From assembly GCF_033568475.1 (NCBI RefSeq), contig NC_133121.1, positions 168,703,716 through 168,767,715 on the forward strand: DNA of 64,000 nt, written 5' to 3'. Source of the stretch: Henckelia pumila. Lineage: Eukaryota > Streptophyta > Magnoliopsida > Lamiales > Gesneriaceae. A program made the translations under genes and the position numbers. Positions 35,568 through 47,790 of this stretch are shown piece by piece. The first letter of the stretch is position 1; every line of letters begins with the position of its first letter. The notes beneath the pieces were generated by a model that was not told where the DNA came from, made no database searches, and was given only the letters and a program-made list of their open reading frames with translations.

Positions 35568-36233
35568 CATGAGATTTCATGGCAAATTAAGGATGTTGAT
35601 ATCAGATGAGTTACAAGTTATCGTAAAAAACAATTAGATGTTTAATGCATATATTATAAAATCTGATGTTTTATTGTATGCATTAAGCATGTTTAATGTG
35701 ATCAACGATGAGTTTTACCTCCTTTTTTTTGTTTTTGTTTTTTTTGCCAAATTATTATGTTTTACTTGTGTTTCATACTAATTTTTGCTTAGACGCCAGT
35801 TAGCAAGTTTCGCTTTCCAGAATATTACCCAAAGTTTACACAGTTATTAATTAAAACAAGTAAATGTCAAAATAGCCAACTGTTCTAAGGGAAAAAACCT
35901 AGAACAATATTCATTCTCTTGATGAATCACCTCATCCCTTGCAATAAACGACTAACTAGATCATCCTAGGAAAACACCTAGAACCAACCAACAGAAAACA
36001 TGCAATTACCCAGCAAGCCACTGTAGTTGAACACTGATCAACTAAGCACTGAATTAACCTCAAGAAAATCTTCAAAGATCAAATACCAGAATCACTAATC
36101 ACAGCACCAATGATTCATTACTTACAACTGAAATACTGTTTACACCCAAACACAGTATTTATAACCCAAGTTAATCCAAAAATATCAGTACAATGTCCCA
36201 AAGAATCCTATTGCACGCTCTGATACCAATAAA
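35568..36233 (-). repeat. duplicated flank X, copy 2, with inverted primer site
   Basis: Counterpart of 23074-23850. It ends with GCTCTGATACCA (36217-36228), the exact reverse complement of the primer site TGGTATCAGAGC, followed at 36234 by TGTAGTGACCC, the expected inverted LTR edge. Flank X is therefore likely the leader of a minus-strand LTR retrotransposon. Confidence 0.65.
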
Positions 36234-36430
36234 TGTAGTGACCCAACCCGGATCCACTACCAACAAAGTCTTAAGCATGCAATTAAATCTTAAAGCACAA
36301 ATAATTAAATCCAGCGAAAACTTAAACCATAAATACAAAATCACCGGTAGAATACAACCGGATAAATGAAAACCAATATACAACCCAAAGGAAATAAACG
36401 TCGACCCGCAAATATTTAATTTTTTACAAA
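36234..36430 (-). repeat. inverted LTR fragment
   Basis: Starts at the LTR edge next to the inverted primer site and includes GCGAAAACTTAAACC, similar to the GGAAAACTTAAA-like U5 words of elements B and C in inverted form. It then runs out into AT-repeat DNA. Confidence 0.5.
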
Positions 36431-36860
36431 ATTAATTAATTATTTTTTTTGATATATATTATATCTAAATACATACATATTTATTATATGAAATATATGT
36501 ATTATATATTATATATGTACAAGTCCATATTTAATTATATATTATGTGTATATATATACAATATATATTTTATATAATATATAAAATAAGTATTATATAT
36601 ATAATTACAATGTGTGTAACTAATATAATATATTATATATGTATATGTATGTATATATATATATATGTATGTATGTATATATATATATATGTATGTATGT
36701 ATATATATATATGTATGTATGTACGTACACAGTGTACAATATAATATATGTTACACAGTAGACATTACATATATATATATATATATATATTACACAATAT
36801 ACATTATATTGTATATATATATATATAATATACATATTTAAATTTATATATATACTAGGA
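36431..36860. repeat. (TA)n / (TGTA)n microsatellite block
   Basis: Alternating TATATATA and GTATGTATG tracts, including a roughly 30-bp higher-order unit repeated about three times at 36640-36725. Frames on both strands are Tyr/Ile-rich artefacts. Confidence 0.85.
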
Positions 36861-39415
36861 ATGGGCCACCTCAATTCGTGAGGCGATAACCCAGATTTGC
36901 AGCATATTGTATATATAGTATAAGTTTTGAAGTATTATTCCTCTAAAACGTATTTATATATAATAGTTTTTGAATTTTACATAACAGCAAGAATATGATA
37001 AATATAACACTAACAAGCAACGAAGTATCCGATCATGAATACCATGTGGAAGCAAACAAGAGGAAAAACGACAAGAACAAACCTGTTACATGCATTAATT
37101 TCTCCTGTCTAAACAAACAAACACAAATCTAATAACATAGATTACGTTATACACAAAACAAAACGTAGATCTAATAACATGTTGTGGAAGGGAACAAGAG
37201 CGAAAAAACCCGGAAGAATGAACCCAACCACATCTCGTTCAGTCACCATCAAGTAAATGGCTACTCTAAGCAGAGGTGAACAATTGATGCGCATAATACC
37301 AGGGATGGCAGGGGCTTACCAGTTCTTGCTGAAGTTTGTTATTTTGCAGAGTAGCACAATTTTTCTCCTCTGTCAGCTTATTTATCAGGGACTTGAGCTG
37401 CAGTCAAAATAAAAAAAACCAAGTAGCAACAACAGGAATTATATTATTTCACCATTGCGGATTGATCTGTCAATTGTCACATGAGCTGTTCGGAAATAAG
37501 AGAAGCGAAATGAAGGAAAATTAAAAAGTCTCTAGTCTCCGCACTGCTTCAAGGTTCATCAAGATTGATTCAAGCCAGAGAATGAACATAAATACATAAC
37601 TCGTTTATCTTATCTTTCTACGTTTGTCCTTTCGTATGACCTTCATGAATTTTTGTTTGTATGACAACTTACTTAATAACCATATTAAACTGGAATACTT
37701 GATAGTTTAAAGAATGGAGAACAAATAATCAAGTAAACTATAGATTGGTCTTTCTTCTAGTAGTTTTTTTTTTCTAGCTTTTTTAAGCATTCTTTCGATG
37801 AGTACAAGTTCAACCTCACTTTTCTAAAAGTAAAAATTGATTTTTATATAAACATTCTTAATCCAAATGGACTTTCAAATCACGCACACACAAAGCTCAT
37901 TTTCGACCAGTTCAACGAACAGGTATTTAAACAAAACCAATAAGAAAATAACATTAGTTCATGTGGGGATATATAGATGGAGAATGAAAAAAGCGGGGAC
38001 ATAAAAAATTGAAAATGATGTGCAGTTTAAAATTGCATCTTTCATGTGATGTGGACAGTAGTAGGAGCAGGAAGAGGACCCCTCACGAAGGAAAAGAAGA
38101 AGAAAAATAGCATCCTTTCTGGTTTCAAAATTTGTTCAAAAATGGAAGCAGAAGTATATATAAGAACACAAAAAATTCAAAAAGAATCTAAGCTCACAGT
38201 ATGAAATCCTCAAGCAGATATCTGGATAGAGCAGCAGTCAACCTAAAACATTAAAATGGCCTCTGTCAATAACATATTTTAAAAGTAACTCGGTGATTAA
38301 AGAATTAGAACATCAAGAATTGCATAAATATAATCAACATACAGTTTATATGCCAACAAAAGATGATGTTAAAAGCAACCTAATAAAGCAAAGGAATGTC
38401 AACAATTCGAATCATGGATTTTTTCTCCTCTGTTTTTTTTCCCTATGGTTTGCTTAAAACGATTTTAAAGATTTTCTCTATCAATTGGTTGGTGTTTTCA
38501 ATCGAGTGGTTTCATTACAAGCACTTCCCAACTTAACAACTTTGTAAAACAAAAAAATTGAAAGTAAATCATCAACTTTGACAAAGAAACCCTTGTGTAT
38601 CATTGTGTACCTATAGTTAAAATGCCTTAATTATGAAGTTATTAATGTATTATCCATATCCGGTACTTGACAAAATCAAGAATGAAAATAACAAATACCC
38701 GTGAATAAGCAAAAGAAAACAAAGCACAAACACTTTCAAATAATAATAATAAAACACTAATCACTATTGTACATATCTGGCTATTCATTTCTTTTCAGTG
38801 TAAAACAAAATATAGAACATAGAACTAAAAACAAAAATCAACACAGATCTAAAGCAAACAAGAAGAAAAAAAGCAGAAGAAGAAACCCGCACAAAGTTTT
38901 TCATTGTAAACAAAACAATTGCCCGTACGAAGTTTCCGAGTCCCAAATAGAAGCAAAACTGTTGGAACGACTGAATAACGCAGAGAAAACGGTGGGCAGC
39001 CAAAGGCGGAGAACCCAGAGCGGTCGGATGAGATCTTTGATTTGATGAAAGAAAAATATTGAACCCCCCAATTTCTTACAGACCGGTGCGGTTTCCTCTT
39101 CCAAAGCGTTTGATGAAAAAAATTTGATTTATAAACACTTGTCCTTAATTTTAGTTTGTTGAATTAATTAATTCCGATAAAATAATAAAAATAATAATTC
39201 GTTTCAATACACGTATAATTATCATATTGTTTATACAAAATTTCGTTACAATATCGATATATATTGTTTAAATAAAAAAAACTTAAATATTTTTTCATTT
39301 AAAAATGCTATATATATATATTTTTATTTATATTTTTATATTATTTTGATATTTAAATCTATACTAAAATGAAAGAAAGAAGAAGGGTTGATATTTGATT
39401 TAATGAAAGAAAAAC
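36861..39415. other. mostly unassigned DNA around an isolated exon
   Basis: Apart from the exon at 37320-37397 I find no supported coding sequence. The minus-strand stretch 39085-38880 is more GC-rich than its surroundings and has a leader or first-exon look, but its frames do not resemble known families. Frames on either strand at 38767-39104 overlap each other and neither can be preferred. Confidence 0.35.
37320..37397 (-). CDS. isolated coiled-coil exon, possible VAP-like gene fragment
   Basis: A 78-nt phase-0 exon bounded by a good acceptor (TTTTGACTGCAG) and donor (GTAAGCC) on the minus strand. It encodes 26 residues beginning LKSLINKLTEEKNC and ending NNKLQQEL, a strongly heptad-like coiled coil. 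This recalls the coiled-coil before the membrane anchor of plant VAMP-associated (VAP27-type) proteins, but that is memory-based. Neither the MSP domain nor the anchor is found nearby, and the DNA downstream on the minus strand is repeats. It is either a truncated gene or an exon of a gene I cannot assemble. Confidence 0.35.
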
Positions 39416-40319
39416 GGGCTAATAGCATCCCGAGCCCTGTAAAAATCTAAATAATAACAAAACCCCAAATAAAATTATATATTTTGGAAAACTATGTGGA
39501 TTAATTTATTACTAAAGAAACAAAAAATGTCAAAAATAAAATTAAAAATGAGAGAGGATACGAGAAGTACATGTGAATGAATATTTAATTTTTAAATATA
39601 TTATATGACAAATATTCATGTTAATTAGACCAAAATGAAAAACTAATATGAAAAATAATTTAAAACATCTTGGGATAAAAATTTAGATTTTACAAAATAT
39701 TATATTTATAACAATAAAATATTTTTTTCTCCTCGTAATATTTTATATTCATCAGTATATTTTTAAAATAATATCACAATCTATTATATCATATATAAGT
39801 AAAACGAAAGATTTTTTTGTGATGTTAAAATGATGTATTATTTATATTATATCTCAAGTGTTAGTATAGATATAAAAAATATGAGTCAAATTTTTTTTAC
39901 AAAAATATAAAAAAAAACTGAAATTTAAAATTTTTCATTTACAAAATATTATCAAATTTTGGGGAAAAATAAAATATTTTTAATATTAAAATTAATATTA
40001 TTATGTGAAAAACTAAATATTAAAACTAATTTATATTTATTTTGTTTTTAATTTGAATAATGTTAAAATATAAATATGTTAACTATGATAAATAATATTT
40101 GAATTTAAAATAAAAATTTAGGAAGTAGCTATATTTTTTAATAAAATATTATGATTAATTAGAAAAGTTATTTTTAACTTAAAATTTATGAAACGACTAA
40201 ATAGATACCTCTAATATAAATTATTTAATTTAATGACGAAAATACGGGATTTTTAAAAAAATTCGCCATGACTCGTTTGAAACTATTATAAAGCTAACCT
40301 GTTACAAACAGCAATTCAG

Positions 40320-43250
40320 CAAAAGAAATAAGCACCTGATAATTTTAATCCAAATATGATAATCATAAAAAAATCTAGGAAGGGGAGTTTATCCCACTCA
40401 GTTGTGGAATAAAAAAAACTGTTAAGTTTACATGCCAAAAGTTTTAAAGCAGGGAAAACACCTCCTTCAAACAACAGACAGCGTAAGAAAATAATCCACT
40501 CATAAATAAAAAGACAACATCAGAGTTGCGGAACAACTAAAGCACGTCGGTCAAGGGCCTGCACCACTGGCGACCTCGCTCTGGGGATCCTGCCCCTCAG
40601 CCTCTAAATAATAGTCATCACCTAAAAACAAATAAGTGGAGTGAGTCAAAAAGACTCAGCAAGAATATGAGAGGATAACAAGTACTACATAGATACAAGC
40701 ACAGGCAGATTGAAAATAACTTGTAATAAAATACTTTTGTGCCCTTAACTAAAAAAAATAAGTAACTTCTAAATGAAAGGAGTGAACATGCATAAAGCAT
40801 ATGCATGACTAAGTCGAACATGAGCAATGTAACTTAAATAAACTGATCTGAACATAGTCATAAATATTGAACTTAGATCCTTGGATTGTGACTTTATGAT
40901 TTCGATCATGATCATGGTTGCAGTGCACTATGACGCAAAGAAGTAGGATGTCTCCCAAACTCGTCTTGCCTTTATTTGGTAAGGGAAGTCAGGATTTCTC
41001 TAAAACTCGTCCATACAAGTCTGGTGGTATGGGAAGTCGAGATTTCTCCAAAACTCGCCCATACACGTCTGGTGGTATGGGAAGTCAGGACATCTCCTAG
41101 CTCGTCCATACACGTCTTTCTGTGATCACAACCATTTCACTGTTCAAAATAATATTTTCTTTCTTTCCTGATTCTTAGACTTAGCATGCATATTTAAGTG
41201 TAATTTACTTGTAAATATTTACTCAATAATCATGCAAATGACTCACACAAGGATAAATGGGATGGAGATTTAGGGAGCAAACCAAAGGATGAAAAATTTA
41301 ACCCAACATTGCACTTATGACAACTTTGAGCGGTTTACCCGTAAAATTCACAACTTGCTCGATTCTTATCCAAAAAGGATTTCGCTTGAAACCACGACTC
41401 CACGACATTTAGAACTAAGTAGGAAAGTCATCCTCGAAATGTATTTCTTAAGCGATCATTTTTCAGAAGGGCGATTTCCGGGCAGCAGCCCCTATGTGTT
41501 CAACAAAATTCTGCACCTTAACATTTAAAAAATTTACAACTCGCCCCAAGCTTAACCAAATTGATTTTCGCTTGGACCGACATATTTCCAACATCCTAGA
41601 CTAATTCCCGACCCGAGCCCTTGGCCAAAACCCGAGTTTAACCCAATCTTCCAAGCTACTAGGCTAGGTTCGAGACCAACCTTTAGGCTTCTCAACTCAC
41701 CCCAAACCAGCCTCTAACCTGGTTACACACTTCACTTTTTTGAGCAGCAATGGAGCCCCCAAAATCTGTTCAAGATCGCTACCTCAAATTCAATCCAAAA
41801 CCTATCAAATTGTCCCTTGATCCTCAAGCCACTATCCTAGCATCAAAGACCAACATCGAAGTTCACTTATCATCACTTAACATTCCCCATAATCACTCAC
41901 CGATTTCCATTTCACAAGCTCCCAAACCAGCCCCTAAGTAAGCTGTGCAAAAGTCGAACCTCCCTTCTACAACCACAATTCCAATTTTGCTCATTCTATT
42001 GCTACCACGTGAACTACATATCAACCGTGGCAGCCCCTCCAACACCATCCCAAATCATCACACAACACACAAAAATAAAACGACATAGTTCGAACCGATC
42101 ATGCTAGCAAAACTCCAAAATCTCGAAACCTCAAGCATGAAATAAATTCTGGAAATGACCACACTTAGCATAACTCCAGTATTTGCATTTCAAAACCATA
42201 TATATATATATATATATATATCATAATGAATCAAGTATCACGATTTTACCAGGAAAACAAAGAAAAGTATAGGAATCTCGGCTGGACAGAAAAGAAGGAG
42301 GGAACTCGAGCAGGGCATACAAGTGTAGTTATATTTCAAATATTTCATGGAATGCAACACCAAATATATATATACTAATCTATAAGGGGAAAACAAGGAA
42401 GCCATATCCTTGCCTATCAACAGAAAATCGAAAGAATAAAAGCCCGGGGCCGAAATGTCGTAGCAGCAGGGATGAACAGCTCGAGCTGGAGGGAGCTGAA
42501 ATCGAGCTCAAGAATCACGTCTAGCTTGCCCAGGAGTGATTTGCCGGAGAAGAAATGAGGATTAAAGGTTTAGGGAGGAAGAAATGAAAACATACTTCTG
42601 GTTCTAGAAAAGGAAATACAGGAGGAATTACATCAGAAAGATAAAACCAAAATGGTTCAAAAACCTTTAACTGATGATGAATTGATGATTAATCTTATAA
42701 AGACAGTATCAGAGAAAAACACTATCTGTCCCATTGAAAAACAGGGCAAGGATCGGCTATTGGGTGTTTGAGTGTGTGAGTGCGTGAGTTTTGTGTGAGA
42801 GTGAGTGTGAGTTTGTGGATGTGTGGCTAGGATTGAATCTTGAATTCAAGTGTACATGTAGGTAAACCCTAAAAAAAAATGAGGTGTTATGAAATTTAGG
42901 GGAAAAATGTTATATACTAAAAAAAATGCCAAACCAATAAGGAAATTAGGAATACTATTTAAATCGTACTAAATAAAAATATACAAGCTTAAAATCCTAA
43001 TTTTAAAATATTAAATTTGATTTTAATAGTCCGGAAATTAAAAATGCTAATTTTTGCAAAAGTCAAAAATAATATATTCTAATGCGCGGAAGAATATAAT
43101 ATTTAGCCAATTAATCAAAGAAAATTAAAATAATTAAAATAATAAATATTAAAGACTAATTTAGGCATTTAAATACCGAAAATTAAAATTATGAATATTA
43201 AAAACAGATTTAGGCATGAAACTTTAATTAAAAAAAATTTAGGTGTCACA
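40320..43250 (-). repeat. inverted LTR, probably a solo Ty3/gypsy-type LTR
   Basis: Read on the minus strand it starts TGTGACACCTAAA at 43250, has a TATATAAC-like box near 42915, and continues through noncoding leader-like DNA to about 40320. No primer site or coding region follows. The left edge is approximate. Open frames inside (for example 41289-41528, 41750-41941) show no family features. A 48-bp tandem repeat lies within. Confidence 0.45.
40983..41117. repeat. 48-bp tandem repeat, about 2.8 units
   Basis: Units beginning GGGAAGTC start at 40983, 41031 and 41079. Each contains TTTCTC-like, CTCGTCCATACA-like and GTCTGGTGGTAT words. The third unit is shortened and diverged. Confidence 0.9.
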
Positions 43251-43929
43251 ATTTAAAACTATAGGATACAAAAATTTAGAACATTAAAATATATATTAAT
43301 CAATTTATCAAATATATATTTAATCAATTAAAGAGTAACATTATCAATTTATAAGATAAAAATTAAACATTCATATATAATGTATAATTTGGACCTGGGA
43401 AATTTTTTAACATGATTTTATTTTATATATGTAGTATTTAGTATTTGTATTTTATTTTTAATAATGTATTAGACATTTGGACAAATATATATTATTTTAG
43501 AGTTATATTACGTAATCTTGAGAATCACTAAATATTGATACAAAGTAATATCATCAAAATTTTTTTCTCCAATACTCATCTTTGGATTGACTTGTCTCAA
43601 GTTTTTAATGTAATTTATTTTTTAAAATAATGAAGATTAATGAAGATTTAAAGATATAAGTTTTTGAAAAAAATGCATCCAAACATAGTGTAAGGAAAAA
43701 AAATAATATTTATTCTAAAAAATGGCAGTGGGGTCAAATCATATCAGAATATATTAAAATATCATTAAAATTTTTTTTTACAGTGCGTGCATTACAACAT
43801 GGTCTGGAGGGGTGTTGTGTGAAATTTTTTAAAAATTCAAGGACATATTAGTCTATTAAATTTTTATAGGGGTTTTGTGACAATTAGGATTTTCACAGGA
43901 GGTCTGGATGCTATTAGCCTAATAAAAAC

Positions 43930-44310
43930 ACAAAGAAATACAAAGAGACGTGAGAAGTGGTAGCCACCCATTATCTCCACCACTCTTATTTCAACACAAC
44001 ACGTTTGGTCTAGTTAGGTGTTGTAGAGCAAAAAGAACGTCGCGTGTATTTTTTCTTATTGGAAACGGGCAAGAAACATGTCCATTTTGAATTATTCAAG
44101 CTTTTTTATAAATAGATATAGATATATATGTGCAGGGAGGGTCCGGGATGAGTCTACCTAAACTCGGGAGCCGCTTCGAACCCGTCTCTGGACCCGTTGA
44201 CCTGGACCCACCTCGCCCCACCCCGCGACTCGTTTGATCGGGTTTGAACCCGCCCCAGACGGAGTGGGTTTCACACGGGGCCGAGTTTTAACCCGGCTCA
44301 TTGCCATCCC
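43930..44310. other. spacer with a GC-rich MITE-like stretch
   Basis: The stretch 44140-44310 is rich in GGGTTTGAACCCG-type palindromic words and ends ATTGCCATCCC. This recalls short nonautonomous DNA elements common in plants. No termini or target duplication were found. Confidence 0.35.
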
Positions 44311-45552
44311 TAATGGAAATCCATCCACTAGAACACGGGGCTGAGCGACCCTTACTACAGACTATGCAAATCAAGGCATAAAGTTCAATATGTTCATGCA
44401 TGAAGCAGAATATCAATGCATATAAAAATACCACAGAAAACATGCAAACATAATACATGTATATTCAACCTGGTATCTCGGATAATAATTTTGTATCTTA
44501 CTATCCAGAAAACCCAAGCACCCTAGCAATCTAGCAGTCCAGGTACTCAAAATCCACGCCTATAAGCAATAATTACCATATCACTTAAAATTCTCTAAAA
44601 GTCTTAACTAAACTAACAAATATTCCTATTTCTTAATAGGATTTCCGAAACATATCTTCGTTCATAGTTAGCCCATTAATGACGAAACCATGTTCCAAAA
44701 TTATATCTCAAAGCTTCGAAACAAGTCCCAACAACTACACCAAATCACTCTACGTACAATGAGCGGCGGCCGGCGATGGTGACAGGCGGTGGCGGCACGA
44801 CGACGACGTAGCGGCGGCACAACAGCGATGTGGCGGCGATGGGCATAATTACTACAACGTTCACAAAATTTGGCAGGCTTGTAGAGCTTGAAGAGACGGT
44901 CTCAATGGTACAAAAATCGACTTGATCGGAGTTCATACGCGACCGAAAATCATGATTTACAGTGGCGGCGCTGGCGAGAGCTCCATTTCCGATCTATGCC
45001 AGAAAATGCTCCGAAAATGAAATCCTGGGGTCGGGAAATGTATACACACATCTTAGAACCTCTTAACACCTCAAAAACAACAATAATTGACCTTAAATCC
45101 ATCTATTTCGCGCGAAGAAGACGCGATTTTGCTTCGATCTAAACAAATATCGGAAACCAAAACTCACGATTCTTGGTATGGTTGTGACCACCTCGATGAG
45201 AGATACAAGATGGCATGGTCAATCGACGGCAACAGGCGGCGCATGGCGGCCAGCGATCGGGAGGGGCGATTTAGAGATTTAGGGTTTAGTGTGTGTTTTT
45301 GGTGTTTTGTGTGAGAGAGGGTAGCACTTACTATTTATATAAAGTTAGCCCTAAGATGACCCGGTCCGATCTATTTCAATTCCTGTGTGCTACAAAAATA
45401 ACATATGCATTTTAATATCGTCTATAACCCGATATTTACTAATGCATATTTTTAACACGCAAATAATTTATTTTTAATATCCTTAATCCCTTGGTCAATT
45501 CTTTAATCAGGTTTAGCCAATTAATATTGTAAAATGAAACTGGCCTACTACA
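44311..45552 (-). repeat. inverted LTR related to element B (truncated)
   Basis: On the minus strand it begins TGTAGTAGGCCAGTTTC at 45552, like B's TGTAGTAGCCCGGTTCC, has TTTATATAAATAG near 45340-45350, then a leader-like region with GC-rich codon-like repeats (44760-44840) and segments similar to B's U5. It stops abruptly near 44311 before the LTR end. Frames at 44745-45314 are LTR sequence. It separates the duplicated spacer (45553 onward) from its original left flank. Confidence 0.65.
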
Positions 45553-45710
45553 AATTCATGCATAAATTTTATATTGGGACAATATGAATGGGGTGGTCAG
45601 GATTTTCATTTACAGAAATACTTTCAGAATGATTAATAAAAATCACTATAATCTCAAATTAATTGTTTTTTTAAAATGTTATTGAATTAATATTTTAAGT
45701 AATTCTAATA
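45553..45710. repeat. duplicated spacer, copy 3
   Basis: Counterpart of 35349-35500; here it lies downstream of the PPR pseudogene rather than upstream. A 217-bp unmatched stretch follows before the duplicated PPR segment begins near 45928. Confidence 0.7.
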
Positions 45711-46250
45711 TTCTAAATCTATTCCAACAACATTATTGCCCTGTTATGTTTCTCGGTTGCATATTATTTTCGAGAAACACAAATAACATTTGGCTAATAC
45801 TATATAGATTTCAATCATGTACAAAATCATGATTTTATTCATAAAATAAAGTGCATTTAACATAAATCTACATAATTAATCATTACATATTGTGATGATC
45901 AGTTCATAATAAAAAAAATCTTATGTGCGATAAATAATGAATTATTCGTAAGAATGCCTCATTTTTTTATCATTATTTTTTTTCAACGGAATGCTTCATT
46001 GCACTAACACAAAAGCTCCTATGAGACGGTTTTAGTAGTTAATTCGGTGAAACGGATCTTAACCCAACTCGACCATGGAAAATTATTATTTTTTATGTCA
46101 AAAGTATTATTTTTCAATGCGGATATGGATCATGTCGATCAGTTTCACGAATATAGATCCATGATCATTTCACAAGAAATATACTATGTTACAAAATGAT
46201 AATGAAAATCAACTCATTTACAATTAGTAAGAAGATTATAAGAAATTGAA

Positions 46251-47790
46251 TCACTTTGGATTGGTGTCAATACAAAACGTAGAATTCTCAATACTATAAT
46301 ATTTAGGAGGAGGCAACAAGAATTTTAATATCTTTATCATGTTCTCAAGTTCACCTAATCTATCGAACTCTTCCATTTACACCAAAAACCGCTTGAGCAT
46401 CTCAAACACTAGCTAGCTCACATGCTTGCCACTCACCAACATCTGATTACAACAATCAAATGCCTTTTCGACTCGCCCACGGGAACATATCCCAGTTACA
46501 AGAAGGTTAAGAGCATGGATGTGTGTACACTACCCTTTCTTCACCAAGTAGTTCCACAAATCCAAACCAAGATCAACTCTACCATTCTCGCAGAAAAACT
46601 TCATTAACATAACGACCGTCCTTGTTTTTGGAAAGAAGTTTTTCTCGAGCATTTTTGAGTAAAGTTGGATGACACCATCAATACCCATCAACCTCATTAA
46701 TCCCAAGAACATAATATGATATGTGACATTGTCATGTTCGATGCCTCTCGTTTTCATCTCTTCCATCAAGGCCGCAGCAGAGATGACATACCTTTATCTG
46801 ATGAGGGAATTCATGAAAGCATTATACGCCCTTGTATCGGGCTGTAGATTTCTCTTGGTAATGTTCTCAAACAATTGCTTAGCCTTGGTGCTATTCCTAG
46901 TCAACCCCTCTCCATGTATCAATGTGGTTATGGTTTCTAATGTGGGCAAGCAATTTACACGCTCCATCTCTTCAAAAAATCTAAGAGCATCACCAAAATG
47001 CCCTTTCTTACAATATTAATAGATCCTAATGTTGTATGTAACATTGTTGGGTGTAAAACCTCTTCGAACCATCTCATGATAAAAAAATTCCACAGCAATA
47101 ACATCACCTGATTCCTTGAACCCCAACAGCAAAATATTCATGGTTTTGATGTCGGGGGCATTCCGCATATGCATATTGTTGAACACAGATTGTGCTTCTT
47201 TCCTCTGTCGCTGAGTGCAAAATGCTCGAAGAAGTACGTACGTTGAACTCATTCGTACCAAATCTTTTCCCAAAGAATATATTTGACTCCATCTTCTCAA
47301 ATGCATCTAGAGCTTCTTAATATGATTGGAATTTTTCGATCCTTGATAAAATGATGCTCATCGACTTGAGGCTGATCAACGAAGGGTTAGTCTTCTTGAT
47401 CTCTTCAATTAGCTCCCAAGCTTTGCCGAAGTAACGCATACGTGCAAGTATATGGAGGGTCTTCTCAAAATCATCTGAACTTGGAATGAACAAGTCCTTT
47501 TGAAGACAATATTTGAATAATTCATATGCCTTGAGACCATTCGAATGTGCAGCAAACAAGCTACCAAGAATCTTTTCAATGAAAGGGGTTGAAAAAAAAG
47601 GGGGAGGGATTTTACATCGAAGAGTGGGAAGCAATGGCTGATCGGGATAAGGATTGTCGTTAATAATGCTCACAATTCTTGAAATTTCCTTTTCCGAACA
47701 CACAGATGACAGAAGCCTCAAAATATTCAGCTTTGCATATATTTGAAAAGGTTGTTTAAATTTACCGCTTCTGTAGGTGAAGAAGAACAT
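46251..47790 (-). pseudogene. PPR copy 3: full-length but disabled
   Basis: Collinear with the intact gene over its whole length, including the MFFF start at 47790 and the stop-equivalent at 46251. Disabling changes compared with the intact copy: a stop where the intact copy has Glu (near 47316), a 4-bp duplication (ACGT, near 47235) that shifts the frame, a stop near 47018, and a stop where the intact gene has Gln (near 46532). The longest open pieces are 157, 96 and 79 codons. Flanks on both sides are also duplicated (45928-48380). Confidence 0.9.

Larger units (their letters stand above)
39416..43920. mobile_element. Mutator-like (MULE/MITE) element with 50-bp TIRs, carrying an inverted LTR
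   Basis: The left end (39416-39466) starts GGGCTAATAGCATCC and includes CTGTAAAAATC and ACAAAACCCC. The reverse complement of the right end (43869-43920) starts AGGCTAATAGCATCC and includes CTGTGAAAATC and ACAAAACCCC. Flanks AAGAAAAAC (39407-39415) and AATAAAAAC (43921-43929) match at 8 of 9, the size of a Mutator target duplication. There is no transposase. Much of the interior is the inverted LTR at about 40.3-43.25 kb; without it the element would be about 1.5 kb. Confidence 0.6.

Noticed and set aside
36544..36874. Tyr/Ile-rich frames on both strands
   Set aside because: Translation of (TA)n/(TGTA)n microsatellite.
38767..39104. Overlapping frames of 67-92 codons on both strands
   Set aside because: Neither shows family similarity or splice context; may be a leader exon but unsupported.
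40983..41117. CRISPR-like repeat spacing
   Set aside because: Contiguous tandem repeat with no spacers in a plant LTR.
44745..45314. Arg-rich frames near GC-rich triplet-like repeats
   Set aside because: Lie inside an inverted B-related LTR leader; no stop-free frame continues or matches a family.
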